From an uncultured Lachnospiraceae bacterium (GTDB lineage: Bacteria > Bacillota > Clostridia > Lachnospirales > Lachnospiraceae), in assembly GCA_910577045.1 (NCBI GenBank), contig CAJTLB010000013.1, forward strand, positions 1-64,000: 64,000 bases of DNA. The letters are read 5' to 3'. Within the stretch, counting starts at the first letter, position 1. Each line of letters opens with the position of its first letter. Below are positions 1-8,168 of the stretch, in pieces. The notes beneath the pieces were generated by a model that worked only from the letters and a program-made list of their open reading frames with translations, did not search any database and was not told the DNA's origin. Position numbers and translations under genes: made by a program.

Positions 1-380
1 TTTCCCGTGGTCTTGTCATGCCAGGGTTTATAAGTATTGCACTGTTCCATGGCGGAAAAGATGTGGATCAGCCCCTCGGTCTTTCCGGTTTCCTGAATGA
101 TTTGCTGAATCCGGTCATCCTTGCGGAAAGCCCGAAGCTTACGAATGAATTCGATTTCAATGCCGTTTTCATCTGCGATGCGCTGGGCGTTTGCGCGGAT
201 TTGTTCCGTAAGAGGCTGGGAGAAATTTGAAAAATCAAAAATACGGATGTTGTTGGCATTCAGATAGCCTGTCATGCCTTCGGCATGGCTCCATCCAGGG
301 ATATACCCTTGGATGATCATGCGGTCATAACAGGTGATCGTACCATAAATTTTGTCAGCGTATTTATCTGTAAGTAACAT
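1..380 (-). CDS. Conserved hypothetical protein, 3' part cut by window edge
   Basis: Reading the minus strand from the ATG at 378-380 gives an open frame of 126 codons that runs off the left edge without a stop. A GGAGG ribosome site lies at about 388-392. The protein begins MLLTDKYADKIYG and contains FIRKLRAFRKDDRIQ and HIFSAMEQCNTYKPWHDK. I do not recognise a named family and no function is assigned. Base composition is visibly richer in G+C than the housekeeping genes from 1458 on, and the neighbours are parA scraps and element-type genes, so it is probably cargo or a core gene of an integrated element. Confidence 0.6.
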   Translation of the reverse strand, partial: MLLTDKYADKIYGTITCYDRMIIQGYIPGWSHAEGMTGYLNANNIRIFDFSNFSQPLTEQIRANAQRIADENGIEIEFIRKLRAFRKDDRIQQIIQETGKTEGLIHIFSAMEQCNTYKPWHDKTTG

Positions 381-404
381 GAACACATCCTCCAACGTTT
401 TTCT

Positions 405-581
405 TTATTGTACTTGAAATGTGGAGGAATTGCAAAATCTTTTCCGGTTTATCCGGGTTAGGGATAGGACTGGCGCAGGCCGGAAAGAAAGTGCTTTTGC
501 AAGTCCTATGCCTAAATTGCTTGTTGTGGTGGTCTTTCCGACACCACCTTTCTGGTTTGCGATTGCGATTATTTTACACAT
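405..581 (-). pseudogene. parA N-terminal remnant (minus copy)
   Basis: From the ATG at 579-581, with AGGAG upstream, the frame reads MCKIIAIANQKGGVGKTTTT then SNLGIGLAKAL. This is the deviant Walker A start of a ParA/Soj partition ATPase. Homology ends after about 31 codons, where the sequence runs into an inverted copy of the same gene region, and the frame closes on TAA at 405-407 after an unrelated tail. The ATPase fold needs more than 200 further residues, so it cannot work. ParA genes are usual on plasmids and integrative conjugative elements, which fits the neighbouring DUF6075 and DUF3970-like genes. Confidence 0.75.
458..499 (+). pseudogene. parA internal scrap (plus copy, inverted)
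   Basis: On the plus strand the codons spell LGIGLAQAGKKVLL, the stretch that follows the Walker A motif in ParA/Soj proteins. It faces the minus-strand remnant head to head, and no start or Walker A is attached. The DNA at 458-474 is a 17-bp inverted match with two mismatches to 499-515. The two copies differ in sequence (LAQAG versus LAKAL), so they probably come from two different parA genes joined by deletion or inversion. Confidence 0.6.
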
Positions 582-608
582 GATTTAATTCTCCTTTGCT
601 TTCTACTA

Positions 609-782
609 TTATTCTTTTATATTGCTTTTCCTTACTTCCACATAAGCCCTGTAATACTTCTTTGTCCCTTTGTTCGGGAACAGATCGGAAAACTCCGTCA
701 CTTCAATTTTTGAGCTTCTCCGTAAAATCTTCCCAAACCACTTAATATCGTTTCTCGTTCCCATAAGCCTGACTTTTAACAT
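609..782 (-). CDS. Small DUF3970-like protein
   Basis: A 57-residue frame starts MLKVRLMGTRNDIKWFGKI and ends with YYRAYVEVRKSNIKE. Its ATG overlaps the TGA stop of the DUF6075-like gene by one base (TGATG), a sign of translational coupling. The pattern of a short strand, a GTRNDIKWF helix start and a YYRAYVEV strand resembles the DUF3970 family of about 60-residue proteins found on Firmicute elements. That placement is from memory and should be tested. No biochemical role is known for the family. Confidence 0.6.
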   Translation of the reverse strand: MLKVRLMGTRNDIKWFGKILRRSSKIEVTEFSDLFPNKGTKKYYRAYVEVRKSNIKE

Positions 783-1243
783 CAATCCTGTTTTCCAAGC
801 ATGGCATACAGATTTTTGTTATATGTTACATACTCCAGATACCGTATCTGTACCGCCTGCCAAAAATAAGGTGCATAGGCACAGCAGAATAATTCCTCCA
901 CTGTATAAAGTCTGCACTCGTCTACCTGTTCCTCCGCATCATCGTAAGCAGGAACGCTTGGCGTACCGTTACAGTAGAGGTTAAACGCCATCCTGACCAC
1001 TCTCACGCTCCCGCTGGTCTGCCAGCCTTCATGCAGGCACTCCGTTTTCACGTTACCTGTCTTAAAATCATAAATACTTTTGATATTTCTTCTTGTGTCA
1101 TCGCTGATACCAAGACAATATACAAGTGCCTTGTGGTATACGTCCTGATACCTGACCTCTTTCAATTTCTCATAGTAGAATTTTTCATGTGCATCGCTGA
1201 TAAAAATAATCGCTTTCTCTGCTCCTAACGCTGTACTACTCAT
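782..1243 (-). CDS. DUF6075-like element protein
   Basis: About 153 residues. The start is taken as the ATG giving MSSTALG, because GGAGG sits eight bases upstream; two earlier in-frame ATGs at 1258 and 1249 overlap or crowd that site. Conserved-looking blocks are HEKFYYEKLKEVRYQDVYHK, KTECLHEGWQTSGS, AFNLYCNGTP and LFCCAYAPYFW, which I recognise as typical of DUF6075 proteins of clostridial conjugative elements. Function is unknown. It is coupled to the DUF3970-like gene below it and is the last element-type gene before lysS. Confidence 0.7.
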   Translation of the reverse strand: MSSTALGAEKAIIFISDAHEKFYYEKLKEVRYQDVYHKALVYCLGISDDTRRNIKSIYDFKTGNVKTECLHEGWQTSGSVRVVRMAFNLYCNGTPSVPAYDDAEEQVDECRLYTVEELFCCAYAPYFWQAVQIRYLEYVTYNKNLYAMLGKQD

Positions 1244-1286
1244 GTTCATTTCCTCCATTTCCTATTTTGTTTTTTGACCATAACAA

Positions 1287-1327
1287 AAGGACACTTCCCT
1301 AAAATTTTCTTTTAGAAAAATGTCCTT
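1287..1327. repeat. Imperfect inverted repeat upstream of the DUF6075 gene
   Basis: AAGGACA (1287-1293) pairs with TGTCCTT (1321-1327), and inside it CTAAAA (1299-1304) pairs with TTTTAG (1310-1315) around a five-base loop. No T run follows on either strand, so a terminator is unlikely. It lies between the element genes and the 11-bp repeats, where a recombinase or regulator site would be expected. Confidence 0.5.
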
Positions 1328-1396
1328 ATCGTACAAAATATTGAATTGGATTTATGAGTACAACTATTCATTAACGCTTATTATTCTTCATTATGC

Positions 1397-1429
1397 GTTG
1401 TAAAATTGTTGTAAATTTGTTGTAGTTTA
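1397..1429. repeat. Three tandem 11-bp repeats beside lysS (candidate element end)
   Basis: GTTGTAAAATT, GTTGTAAATTT and GTTGTAGTTTA follow each other without a gap, 28 bases downstream of the lysS stop codon. Helically phased short direct repeats next to a gene 3' end resemble the arm-type sites bound by tyrosine integrases at element ends. No integrase gene is in the window, so this is inferred from position and pattern only. Confidence 0.5.
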
Positions 1430-1457
1430 CAAGTCCAAGTACCGCAAACCCTTGATT

Positions 1458-2954
1458 TTACTGGTCTTTTCCACCAAGCGTTTTCATCGTCGGGAACAAC
1501 AACACATCCCGAATCGCAGGTGAATTTGTCATCATCATTACCATTCGGTCAATTCCAAAGCCAATTCCCCCTGTAGGTGGCATGCCAATCATTAAGGCAT
1601 TTAAGAAATCTTCATCTGTATGGTTTGCCTCTTCGTCCCCTGCTGCCAGTAATTTCTCTTGGGCCTCAAAACGCTCCCTTTGGTCAATTGGATCATTTAA
1701 CTCAGAATATGCGTTTGCCATTTCCCAGCCATTCATAAAGAATTCAAACCGTTCTACATACTCTGGGTTCCCTGGTTTTTTCTTTGTTAATGGTGAAATC
1801 TCAACTGGATGGTCCATTACAAAGGTTGGCTGGATCAAATGTTCTTCTACAAACTCTTCAAAAAATAAGTTTAAGATATCTCCCTTTTGATGCCTCTCTT
1901 CAAATTCCACATGATGTTCCTTCGCTGCTGCCCTTGCCTCTTCTAAAGTATGAATCTCGGAAAAATCTACGCCAGAATACTTTTTCACAGCATCTACCAT
2001 TGTGATTCTTTCAAATGGTACAGAAAGGTCCATTGTATGTTCCCCATATGTCAATACCTCAGAGCCTGTTACTTCCTTTGCCACATAACGGTAAAGATTC
2101 TCTGTTAAATCCATCATACCATGATAATCTGTAAATGCCTGGTATAATTCCATTAATGTAAATTCTGGGTTATGCCTTGTGTCTAAACCTTCATTTCTAA
2201 ATACCCTGCCGATTTCATAGACACGTTCCATACCCCCTACAATTAGCCTTTTTAAATACAATTCCAAAGAAATACGAAGCTTTAAATCCTCGTCTAACGC
2301 ATTAAAATGTGTTTCAAATGGCCTTGCTGCTGCTCCTCCCGCATTACTTACTAACATTGGCGTTTCTACTTCCATAAAACCTTGGCTGTCTAAATAACGG
2401 CGAATACTACTTAATACTTTAGAACGCTTAACAAAAGTATCCTTTACCTCTTCATTCATAATTAAATCTACATATCTTTGGCGGTAACGGATATCTGTAT
2501 TTGTTAGCCCATGGAATTTCTCTGGAAGAATCTGCAGGCTCTTAGATAATAATGTAATTTCAGACGCATGAACCGAGATTTCCCCTGTTTTTGTACGGAA
2601 TACCTCTCCCTTAATGCCAATAATATCTCCTACGTCTAGTTTCTTAAAATCTGCATAAGGTTCCTCTCCAACGCTGTCCCTTGCTACATAAGATTGCATT
2701 TTTCCTTGTAAATCCTGAATATGGCAAAAGGATGCCTTACCCATTACACGTTTTGCCATCATACGGCCTGCAATAGAAACCGTTTTTCCTTCCAATTCTT
2801 CAAATTGGCTGATTATTTCTTTGCTATGGTGTGTAACATTATATTTCGTAATTAAAAACGGATCTTTTCCTTGTTCCTGCAAATCTTTTAACTTCTCTCT
2901 ACGCACCTTAAGTAACTGATTAATATCTTGTTCTTGATTCTGCTGATTCGCCAT
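1458..2954 (-). CDS. lysS: Lysyl-tRNA synthetase, class II
   Basis: Charges tRNA-Lys in the cytoplasm. The protein has an N-terminal OB-fold anticodon-binding domain (about residues 55-165) and a class II catalytic core with motif 2 around FRNEGLDTRHNPEFT and motif 3 GGIGFGIDRMVM near the C-terminus. At 498 residues it has the normal family length. The ATG at 2952-2954 is preferred over an in-frame GTG at 2963 because AGGAG lies eight bases before the ATG. It follows greA by 29 bases on the same strand, a common greA-lysS pair. No T-box leader is visible. The mobile-element remnant begins just beyond its stop codon. Confidence 0.97.
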   Translation of the reverse strand: MANQQNQEQDINQLLKVRREKLKDLQEQGKDPFLITKYNVTHHSKEIISQFEELEGKTVSIAGRMMAKRVMGKASFCHIQDLQGKMQSYVARDSVGEEPYADFKKLDVGDIIGIKGEVFRTKTGEISVHASEITLLSKSLQILPEKFHGLTNTDIRYRQRYVDLIMNEEVKDTFVKRSKVLSSIRRYLDSQGFMEVETPMLVSNAGGAAARPFETHFNALDEDLKLRISLELYLKRLIVGGMERVYEIGRVFRNEGLDTRHNPEFTLMELYQAFTDYHGMMDLTENLYRYVAKEVTGSEVLTYGEHTMDLSVPFERITMVDAVKKYSGVDFSEIHTLEEARAAAKEHHVEFEERHQKGDILNLFFEEFVEEHLIQPTFVMDHPVEISPLTKKKPGNPEYVERFEFFMNGWEMANAYSELNDPIDQRERFEAQEKLLAAGDEEANHTDEDFLNALMIGMPPTGGIGFGIDRMVMMMTNSPAIRDVLLFPTMKTLGGKDQ

Positions 2955-2983
2955 TCCTTCCACTCCTTTGTGAGCCGCTATTT

Positions 2984-3469
2984 TTAGCTTACTCTTTGAA
3001 TTTCTATTACACGGTACTCTGCCTTTGTGCCATTTGCCATTTCTACTTCTACCAATTCACCCTCACGCCTGCCGATTAATGCCTGGCCTACTGGTGACTC
3101 ATTAGAAATCTTCCCTTGTAAACTATTCGCTTCTGTTGAGCCTACAAGCTGAAATTCTAACTCTTCCTCATATTCACAGTCATATAACTTAACACGGCAG
3201 CCAATATTTATTTTATCTAAATCTACTTCATCTTCTACAACTACTTCCGCATTTTTAAGGATTTTTTCAAGCTCTTCAATCCTTAACTCTATATCCCTCT
3301 GCTCGTCTTTAGCAGCATCATACTCTGCATTTTCAGATAAATCGCCCTGTTCCCTTGCTTCCTTAATTTTCTGGGCAACCTCTTTCCGTTTCACAACCTT
3401 TAAATCTTGTAATTCCTCTTCTAACTGTTTTAACCCCGCATACGTTAAAATATTTTTCTTCTCTGCCAT
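2984..3469 (-). CDS. greA: Transcription elongation factor GreA
   Basis: Rescues backtracked RNA polymerase by stimulating cleavage of the transcript 3' end. The 161 residues form the usual N-terminal antiparallel coiled coil (about 1-75), with the acidic tip segment NAEYDAAKDEQ that reaches the polymerase active site, then an FKBP-like C-terminal domain containing GRREGEL. Length is standard. It is first in a short operon with lysS. The 180 bases upstream are non-coding and contain a plausible TGTTTC / 17 bp / GATAAT promoter, not strong enough to list as certain. Confidence 0.96.
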   Translation of the reverse strand: MAEKKNILTYAGLKQLEEELQDLKVVKRKEVAQKIKEAREQGDLSENAEYDAAKDEQRDIELRIEELEKILKNAEVVVEDEVDLDKINIGCRVKLYDCEYEEELEFQLVGSTEANSLQGKISNESPVGQALIGRREGELVEVEMANGTKAEYRVIEIQRVS

Positions 3470-3650
3470 AACTGCTACACCTTTCCTTCTTAATTAATAC
3501 ACATCCTGTCCCATTATCATATGAAACAAAAAAAAGAAACATTCCCCTTATTTACTATTCTTTTAATCCACTTGTAATAGTAAGGAGCTAGGCAAATAAT
3601 AGTGCCCGTTGTTTACATTCAAAACATTATAAACGAATTACCCATTAATG

Positions 3651-4625
3651 TCAAGAAAACCTTTCCATTAAAATACAAAGTTCTTCAAAGGTTTCTACCT
3701 TATTCACTTCATTTCTTAAAGCAGCCGAATGGGGAAAACCTGATGTATACCATGCTACATGTTTACGCATTTCCCGGATACCAGTATACTCCCCTTTACA
3801 GGCAAGCTGCATCTTGCCATGGCGAAGTATCATTTCTTTTACCTGTTGCATAGTCAATGCTGCATTATAATCCCCAGCCTCTAAATATTCCAAAATTTGG
3901 CTAAATAACCACGGGTTCCCACGTGCACCCCTTCCTATCATAAGCCCATCGCAGCCAGTCTCTTCTAACATTTGCTTTGCGCTCTCTGGCGAAACAATAT
4001 CCCCATTCCCTATTACTGGAATAGATACTGCCTCTTTTACTTTCCTTATAATCTCCCAATCTGCTCTGCCAGAATAATACTGCTGCCTTGTACGCCCATG
4101 TACTGCAACTGCTGCTGCCCCTGCCTGCTCCATCCGTTTGGCAAATTCTACTGCATTTATCTCTTCTTCTGTAAATCCCTTCCTAAATTTCACTGTTACT
4201 GGCTGTTTTACCGCCTTTACCACAGCAGATACAATTTTTTCCGCTAACTGCGGGCTTTTCATTAACGCAGATCCTTCCCCATTATTTACAATTTTAGGGA
4301 CCGGGCAGCCCATATTAATATCAAAAATATCATATGGCCCTTCTGATAACATAGCAGCCGCCTCTGCCAATGTTTCAGGCTCTGAGCCAAATAACTGTAA
4401 AGCCACTGGCCTTTCTTTTGGATCTGTTTTTAATAATTCCAATGTATTTTTATTATGATATTGGATCGCCTTAGCACTTACCATTTCTGTATAAAGCAGC
4501 CCGCAGCCTTGTTCTTTGCAAAGCAGTCGAAATGGCAGGTCGGTTACTCCTGCCATAGGTGCTAATATCAGATTATTATCCATTTCCACATTTCTTATTC
4601 GCAGCTTGTCCAACTTATCCGCCAC
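3651..4625 (-). CDS. dusB: tRNA-dihydrouridine synthase
   Basis: FMN-dependent reductase that makes dihydrouridine in tRNA. The 324 residues begin with the barrel strand LILAPMAGVTDLPFR, carry the catalytic cysteine segment NMGCPVPKI and the phosphate-binding GRGARGNPW, and end in the Dus helical domain. It starts six bases after the coaX stop on the same strand and is probably the last gene of the argF-birA-coaX-dusB run. Among Dus types it is most like DusB; exact target positions cannot be read from sequence. Confidence 0.95.
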   Translation of the reverse strand: MADKLDKLRIRNVEMDNNLILAPMAGVTDLPFRLLCKEQGCGLLYTEMVSAKAIQYHNKNTLELLKTDPKERPVALQLFGSEPETLAEAAAMLSEGPYDIFDINMGCPVPKIVNNGEGSALMKSPQLAEKIVSAVVKAVKQPVTVKFRKGFTEEEINAVEFAKRMEQAGAAAVAVHGRTRQQYYSGRADWEIIRKVKEAVSIPVIGNGDIVSPESAKQMLEETGCDGLMIGRGARGNPWLFSQILEYLEAGDYNAALTMQQVKEMILRHGKMQLACKGEYTGIREMRKHVAWYTSGFPHSAALRNEVNKVETFEELCILMERFS

Positions 4626-4631
4626 CTTATC

Positions 4632-5405
4632 CTATGTTCTTTTATATCGGTTATAAATTAACCTTAATCCATTTAATGTTAAGTTTGGATCATAAACATC
4701 AATACATTCTGTCGCCTCTGCAATAATCTTTCCAAGCCCGCCAGTTGCAACCGTTTTCATATTAGAAATACCTGTTTCTTCCTTTATTTTTCGGACAATA
4801 TACTCTGTCTGCCCTATACAGCCATATACTAACCCTGCCTGCATACTGCTAATGGTTTCCTTTGCTAAAATACTTTCTGGCTTCTTTATCTCAATCTCTG
4901 GCAGTTTCGCTGTGCCTTCCCACAATGCCTTCGCTGAAGTACGTATCCCTGGCGCTGTAATTCCTGCTGTAAAAGAACCATCTTCCAAAATCACATCATA
5001 AGTAGTTGCTGTGCCAAAATCAATAACAATCACTGGGCCGCCATATTGTTCATATGCGCCAACTGCATCTACAATACGGTCTGCCCCAATTTCATATGGG
5101 TTTCCTGTTGTTATTTTAATCCCTGTTTTTGTCCCAGGTTTAACTTCAAATGGATTCTTATTCAAATATTTTCTTACCCCGTTTTGGAAAGAATACATAA
5201 TCGCTGGTACTACAGAAGATATAATAACAGCATCTATATCAGAAACTTTAATGCCCCTGTGTTCAATTAAATCACATAATAAAAGCCCATATTCATCTGA
5301 CGTCCTTGGAATCCCTGTCATTAACCGAAAGCTTGCTGCCAGCCTGTCTCCTTCAAACACCCCAAGCGTAATATTAGTATTTCCTACATCCACTACCAAA
5401 AGCAT
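4632..5405 (-). CDS. coaX: Type III pantothenate kinase
   Basis: Phosphorylates pantothenate, the first step of coenzyme A synthesis. About 257 residues with the ASKHA-fold ATP site: N-terminal MLLVVDVGNTNITLGVF, then DFGTATTYDV and TGGLGKII. The ATG start is chosen because GGGAGG lies seven bases before it; an in-frame TTG 15 bases upstream overlaps that ribosome site. It begins one base after the preceding DUF6145-like gene ends, so the two are tightly linked. Type III kinases are not feedback-inhibited by CoA, a family property. Confidence 0.95.
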   Translation of the reverse strand: MLLVVDVGNTNITLGVFEGDRLAASFRLMTGIPRTSDEYGLLLCDLIEHRGIKVSDIDAVIISSVVPAIMYSFQNGVRKYLNKNPFEVKPGTKTGIKITTGNPYEIGADRIVDAVGAYEQYGGPVIVIDFGTATTYDVILEDGSFTAGITAPGIRTSAKALWEGTAKLPEIEIKKPESILAKETISSMQAGLVYGCIGQTEYIVRKIKEETGISNMKTVATGGLGKIIAEATECIDVYDPNLTLNGLRLIYNRYKRT

Positions 5406-5406
5406 A

Positions 5407-5805
5407 TTATTCCTCCCCAAATAAAACCTCTTCTGTTATTTCACCTGTTAGTACTTTATAATAAAGTGATATACTATTAAGAAGTTCTTGTTTTGTTTGC
5501 TGCAGCTCTTTTATTCTTAAGTCACACTCAATTTCATCAAAAAGGACATCTGCATCTGCAATTTTAACTTTAATCTTTAATTCCCCTTCTTTGTCAAATA
5601 ATAATATCATAATCCCGCCTACTTCTTCGCTAAAAAATACACACATAATTTTCAGCTCGGCTTTTACTGCTTCTGGCAGCTTTTCAAACAAAGGGTTTAA
5701 ATAATATTTCATTTCATAAGAATTTGACACACATAGTATTACTTCTTTTTGTTGCAGCATCTCTTGTTCAGACATAGTTTGTTTAGACATAGCTTGTTTA
5801 GACAT
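5407..5805 (-). CDS. DUF6145-like protein with MSKQ repeats
   Basis: About 132 residues, mostly hydrophilic, with the block NSYEMKYYLNPLFEKLPE and a predicted beta segment EEVGGIMILLFDKEGEL. I recognise it as the DUF6145 type found in Lachnospiraceae beside birA and coaX; function unknown. The N-terminus has three near-identical five-residue units (MSKQA, MSKQT, MSEQE) from 15-bp DNA repeats at 5761-5805, each with an ATG, so the true start is ambiguous. The one at 5805 has GAGGAG nine bases upstream. It overlaps birA by eight bases. Confidence 0.7.
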   Translation of the reverse strand: MSKQAMSKQTMSEQEMLQQKEVILCVSNSYEMKYYLNPLFEKLPEAVKAELKIMCVFFSEEVGGIMILLFDKEGELKIKVKIADADVLFDEIECDLRIKELQQTKQELLNSISLYYKVLTGEITEEVLFGEE

Positions 5806-6775
5806 ATCCATATACTCCTCTTACTGAGACTTCACCTGAAGTTATCATTTCTATCCCATTTTCCCGTTCCACCAAGAGCCCGCCCCTTTTATTAATGCCA
5901 AGGGCCTTTCCTACATATTCTTCATTTGTACCCAAAATTTTTACCATATTCCCTTTATTAATTAACCTTTCATTATATGGAACCATTAAATTGGACAAAT
6001 CCTTATCCCTTTCAAATTTTTCATAATACTCTTCGAAATACCGTAAAAATGCTTCAATTAACACTGCTCGGTTTGTAGGTTTTCCTAATTCAATCCGAAG
6101 GGAAGTCGCCGTTTTATTAATTTCTTCTGGCAGTTTATCCATATTGACATTAATGCCAACCCCAGCCACCACATAATGGATCGATTCCATTTCTGTACTC
6201 ATTTCCGTTAAAATCCCTACAACCTTCTTTTTATTTACCACAATATCGTTTGGCCATTTTATCATAGCAGAAAGCCCTGTTATTTCTTCTAAGGCCCTTG
6301 CTGTGGCAAGTGCTACTACTAGTGTCAGCATGGAGGCATATTCTGGATGTAACTCTGGCTTTAAAATAAGGCTCATAAAAACCCCTGTCCCTACAGGAGA
6401 AGACCAGCTTCTTCCCCTTCTGCCTTTTCCTGCACTCTGGCTATCTGCTACAACTAAGGTCCCATGTGCCGCCCCATTTTCTGCCTCACGCTTTGCCTGG
6501 TTATTGGTAGAATCTACTTCATTAAAATAAAGAATCTTCTTACCTGCCCATTTTGTAGAAAGACGGCTTACTATCTCACTTTCCGTTACTATGTCTGGGC
6601 AGGACACCATATGATAACCACGGTTCTGCACTGCCTCAATCTGGTAGCCTTCTTCCTTTAGCTTATTTATTATTTTCCAGACCGCTGTACGGGACACTCC
6701 AATGCTTTCACAAAGTTCCTGCCCTGATATATAATCTGGATAATTTCTTAATATTTTTAAAATCCGAGTCTTCAT
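5798..6775 (-). CDS. birA: Bifunctional biotin ligase / biotin repressor
   Basis: Activates biotin to biotinyl-AMP, attaches it to carrier lysines, and with its N-terminal winged helix probably represses biotin genes. Residues 1-60 form the HTH (ISGQELCESIGVSRTAVWK). The ligase core follows with GKGRRGRSWSS, the adenylate-loop motif, and IKWPNDIVV, then the C-terminal SH3-like cap. The 325 residues match two-domain BirA. It sits between a small membrane protein gene and the DUF6145-like gene. No biotin synthesis gene is in the window. Confidence 0.96.
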   Translation of the reverse strand: MKTRILKILRNYPDYISGQELCESIGVSRTAVWKIINKLKEEGYQIEAVQNRGYHMVSCPDIVTESEIVSRLSTKWAGKKILYFNEVDSTNNQAKREAENGAAHGTLVVADSQSAGKGRRGRSWSSPVGTGVFMSLILKPELHPEYASMLTLVVALATARALEEITGLSAMIKWPNDIVVNKKKVVGILTEMSTEMESIHYVVAGVGINVNMDKLPEEINKTATSLRIELGKPTNRAVLIEAFLRYFEEYYEKFERDKDLSNLMVPYNERLINKGNMVKILGTNEEYVGKALGINKRGGLLVERENGIEMITSGEVSVRGVYGYV

Positions 6776-6821
6776 CTTTTATTCTCTTGATTCCCCATTC
6801 CATTCTTTCAACTGCTTGTTA

Positions 6822-7115
6822 TTACATCCAAAGCGTAATAAAACTTATTACAGCAAACACCGAAACACCCATTGATACCAAAAAAAGCCCTATCCCCGCA
6901 AGCTTTCTTCCATAATACATTGCTTTTACAGAACTAATTACATTGACTAATGCCGCTGAAAGGAACATAAGCGGAAGCCAACATAAGCGTTCTGAAACAT
7001 TGCAGAAAATCAAAATGGCAAGCAGAATCGTACACAGCCCAAGCCCCATAATCGTACATTCTACTACAGTCCTCCAATATTTAAACTTTTCTTTCTTTTT
7101 TAGCCCTACATACAT
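6822..7115 (-). CDS. Small membrane protein of unknown function
   Basis: Ninety-seven residues: a basic N-terminus (LKKKEKFKYWR), then about three hydrophobic segments (VECTIMGLGLCTILLAILIF, LCWLPLMFLSAALVNVISS, and GIGLFLVSMGVSVFAVISFI). The basic start suggests the N-terminus faces the cytoplasm. AAGGAG lies ten bases before the ATG. It is 20 bases after argF and 46 bases before birA, all on one strand, so it is likely co-transcribed. No named family is recognised. Confidence 0.75.
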   Translation of the reverse strand: MYVGLKKKEKFKYWRTVVECTIMGLGLCTILLAILIFCNVSERLCWLPLMFLSAALVNVISSVKAMYYGRKLAGIGLFLVSMGVSVFAVISFITLWM

Positions 7116-7135
7116 GATTTCCTGCTCCTTTGCTT

Positions 7136-8131
7136 TTATTCCTTCCAGCCAAGTGTCGCTGCCATCACTGCTTTAATAGTATGCATCCGGTTTTCTGCCT
7201 CATCAAATACTACTGATCTCTCCGACTCAAAAACTTCATTCGTCACTTCCATTTCAGAAATACCAAATTTTTCTGAAATCGCTTTCCCTATCCCTGTATT
7301 CAAATCATGGAAAGCAGGAAGACAGTGCATAAAAATTGCATTTTTTCCTGTATTATTAAAAACTTCTTGGTTTACCTGATATGGCAGCAGCTCTTTAATC
7401 CTGCCTTCCCATACTTCCTCTGGTTCGCCCATAGACACCCATACATCAGTATAAATTACATCTGCCCCTTTTGTGCCTTCGGTTACATCCTCTGTTAATG
7501 TAACGCTGCCTCCTGTTTCTGCCGCCAGCCCTTTACAATATTCCACTAATTCTTTATTTGGAAAATATGATTTTGGCGCGCAGGCAATATAGTCCATTCC
7601 CATTTTAGCACAAGTTATCATTAAAGAATTTCCCATATTATAACGGGCATCTCCCATATAAGTAAATTTTATCCCTTTTAAATATCCAAATTTTTCCCGG
7701 ATTGTTAGTAAGTCTGCCAACATCTGCGTTGGATGGTATTCATTTGTTAAACCATTCCACACAGGGACGCCTGCATATTTTGCTAATTCTTCCACAATTT
7801 CCTGCCCATACCCACGATATTCAATTCCATCATACATCCGTCCTAGCACCCTTGCTGTATCTGCAATACTTTCTTTTTTCCCTATTTGGGAACCAGATGG
7901 ATCTAGATAAGTAGTACCCATCCCAAGATCATGTGCGGCTACCTCAAAAGAGCACCGTGTCCTAGTCGAAGTTTTCTCAAAAATTAACGCCACATTCTTC
8001 CCTCTTAAAGAATCCGTTAAAATACCTTGTTTTTTCTTTTCCTTTAAAGTTGCAGATAAATCTAATAAATATGTGATTTCCTCTGGCGTAAAATCCTTTA
8101 ACGTTAAAAAATTCCTTCCCTTTAAATCCAT
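7136..8131 (-). CDS. argF: Ornithine carbamoyltransferase
   Basis: Makes citrulline from ornithine and carbamoyl phosphate. The 331 residues show the carbamoyl-phosphate site STRTRCSFEVA, the ornithine-loop cysteine motif HCLPAFHD, and the normal length for a cytosolic trimer. The start at MDLKGRNFLTL fits family length; upstream in-frame codons reach 8221 but lie across the promoter. No other arginine genes are adjacent. It heads the run argF, membrane protein, birA, DUF6145, coaX, dusB. A promoter with two 20-bp direct repeats lies directly upstream. A catabolic (arcB) role is less likely without arcA or arcC nearby. Confidence 0.95.
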   Translation of the reverse strand: MDLKGRNFLTLKDFTPEEITYLLDLSATLKEKKKQGILTDSLRGKNVALIFEKTSTRTRCSFEVAAHDLGMGTTYLDPSGSQIGKKESIADTARVLGRMYDGIEYRGYGQEIVEELAKYAGVPVWNGLTNEYHPTQMLADLLTIREKFGYLKGIKFTYMGDARYNMGNSLMITCAKMGMDYIACAPKSYFPNKELVEYCKGLAAETGGSVTLTEDVTEGTKGADVIYTDVWVSMGEPEEVWEGRIKELLPYQVNQEVFNNTGKNAIFMHCLPAFHDLNTGIGKAISEKFGISEMEVTNEVFESERSVVFDEAENRMHTIKAVMAATLGWKE

Positions 8132-8168
8132 TTTATCATTACCCCTTTCCGAGTCTCGTATTTGATAT

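Noticed and set aside
1287..1327. Calling the inverted repeat upstream of the DUF6075 gene a terminator
   Set aside because: There is no T run on either strand and the stem has a large internal loop.
2955..2963. GTG start for lysS three codons upstream
   Set aside because: It overlaps the AGGAG ribosome site that serves the ATG at 2952-2954.
3480..3650. A small gene in the greA-dusB gap (plus-strand frame entering dusB from 3602)
   Set aside because: It is the opposite strand of the dusB end with no ribosome site; the gap looks like the greA promoter region.
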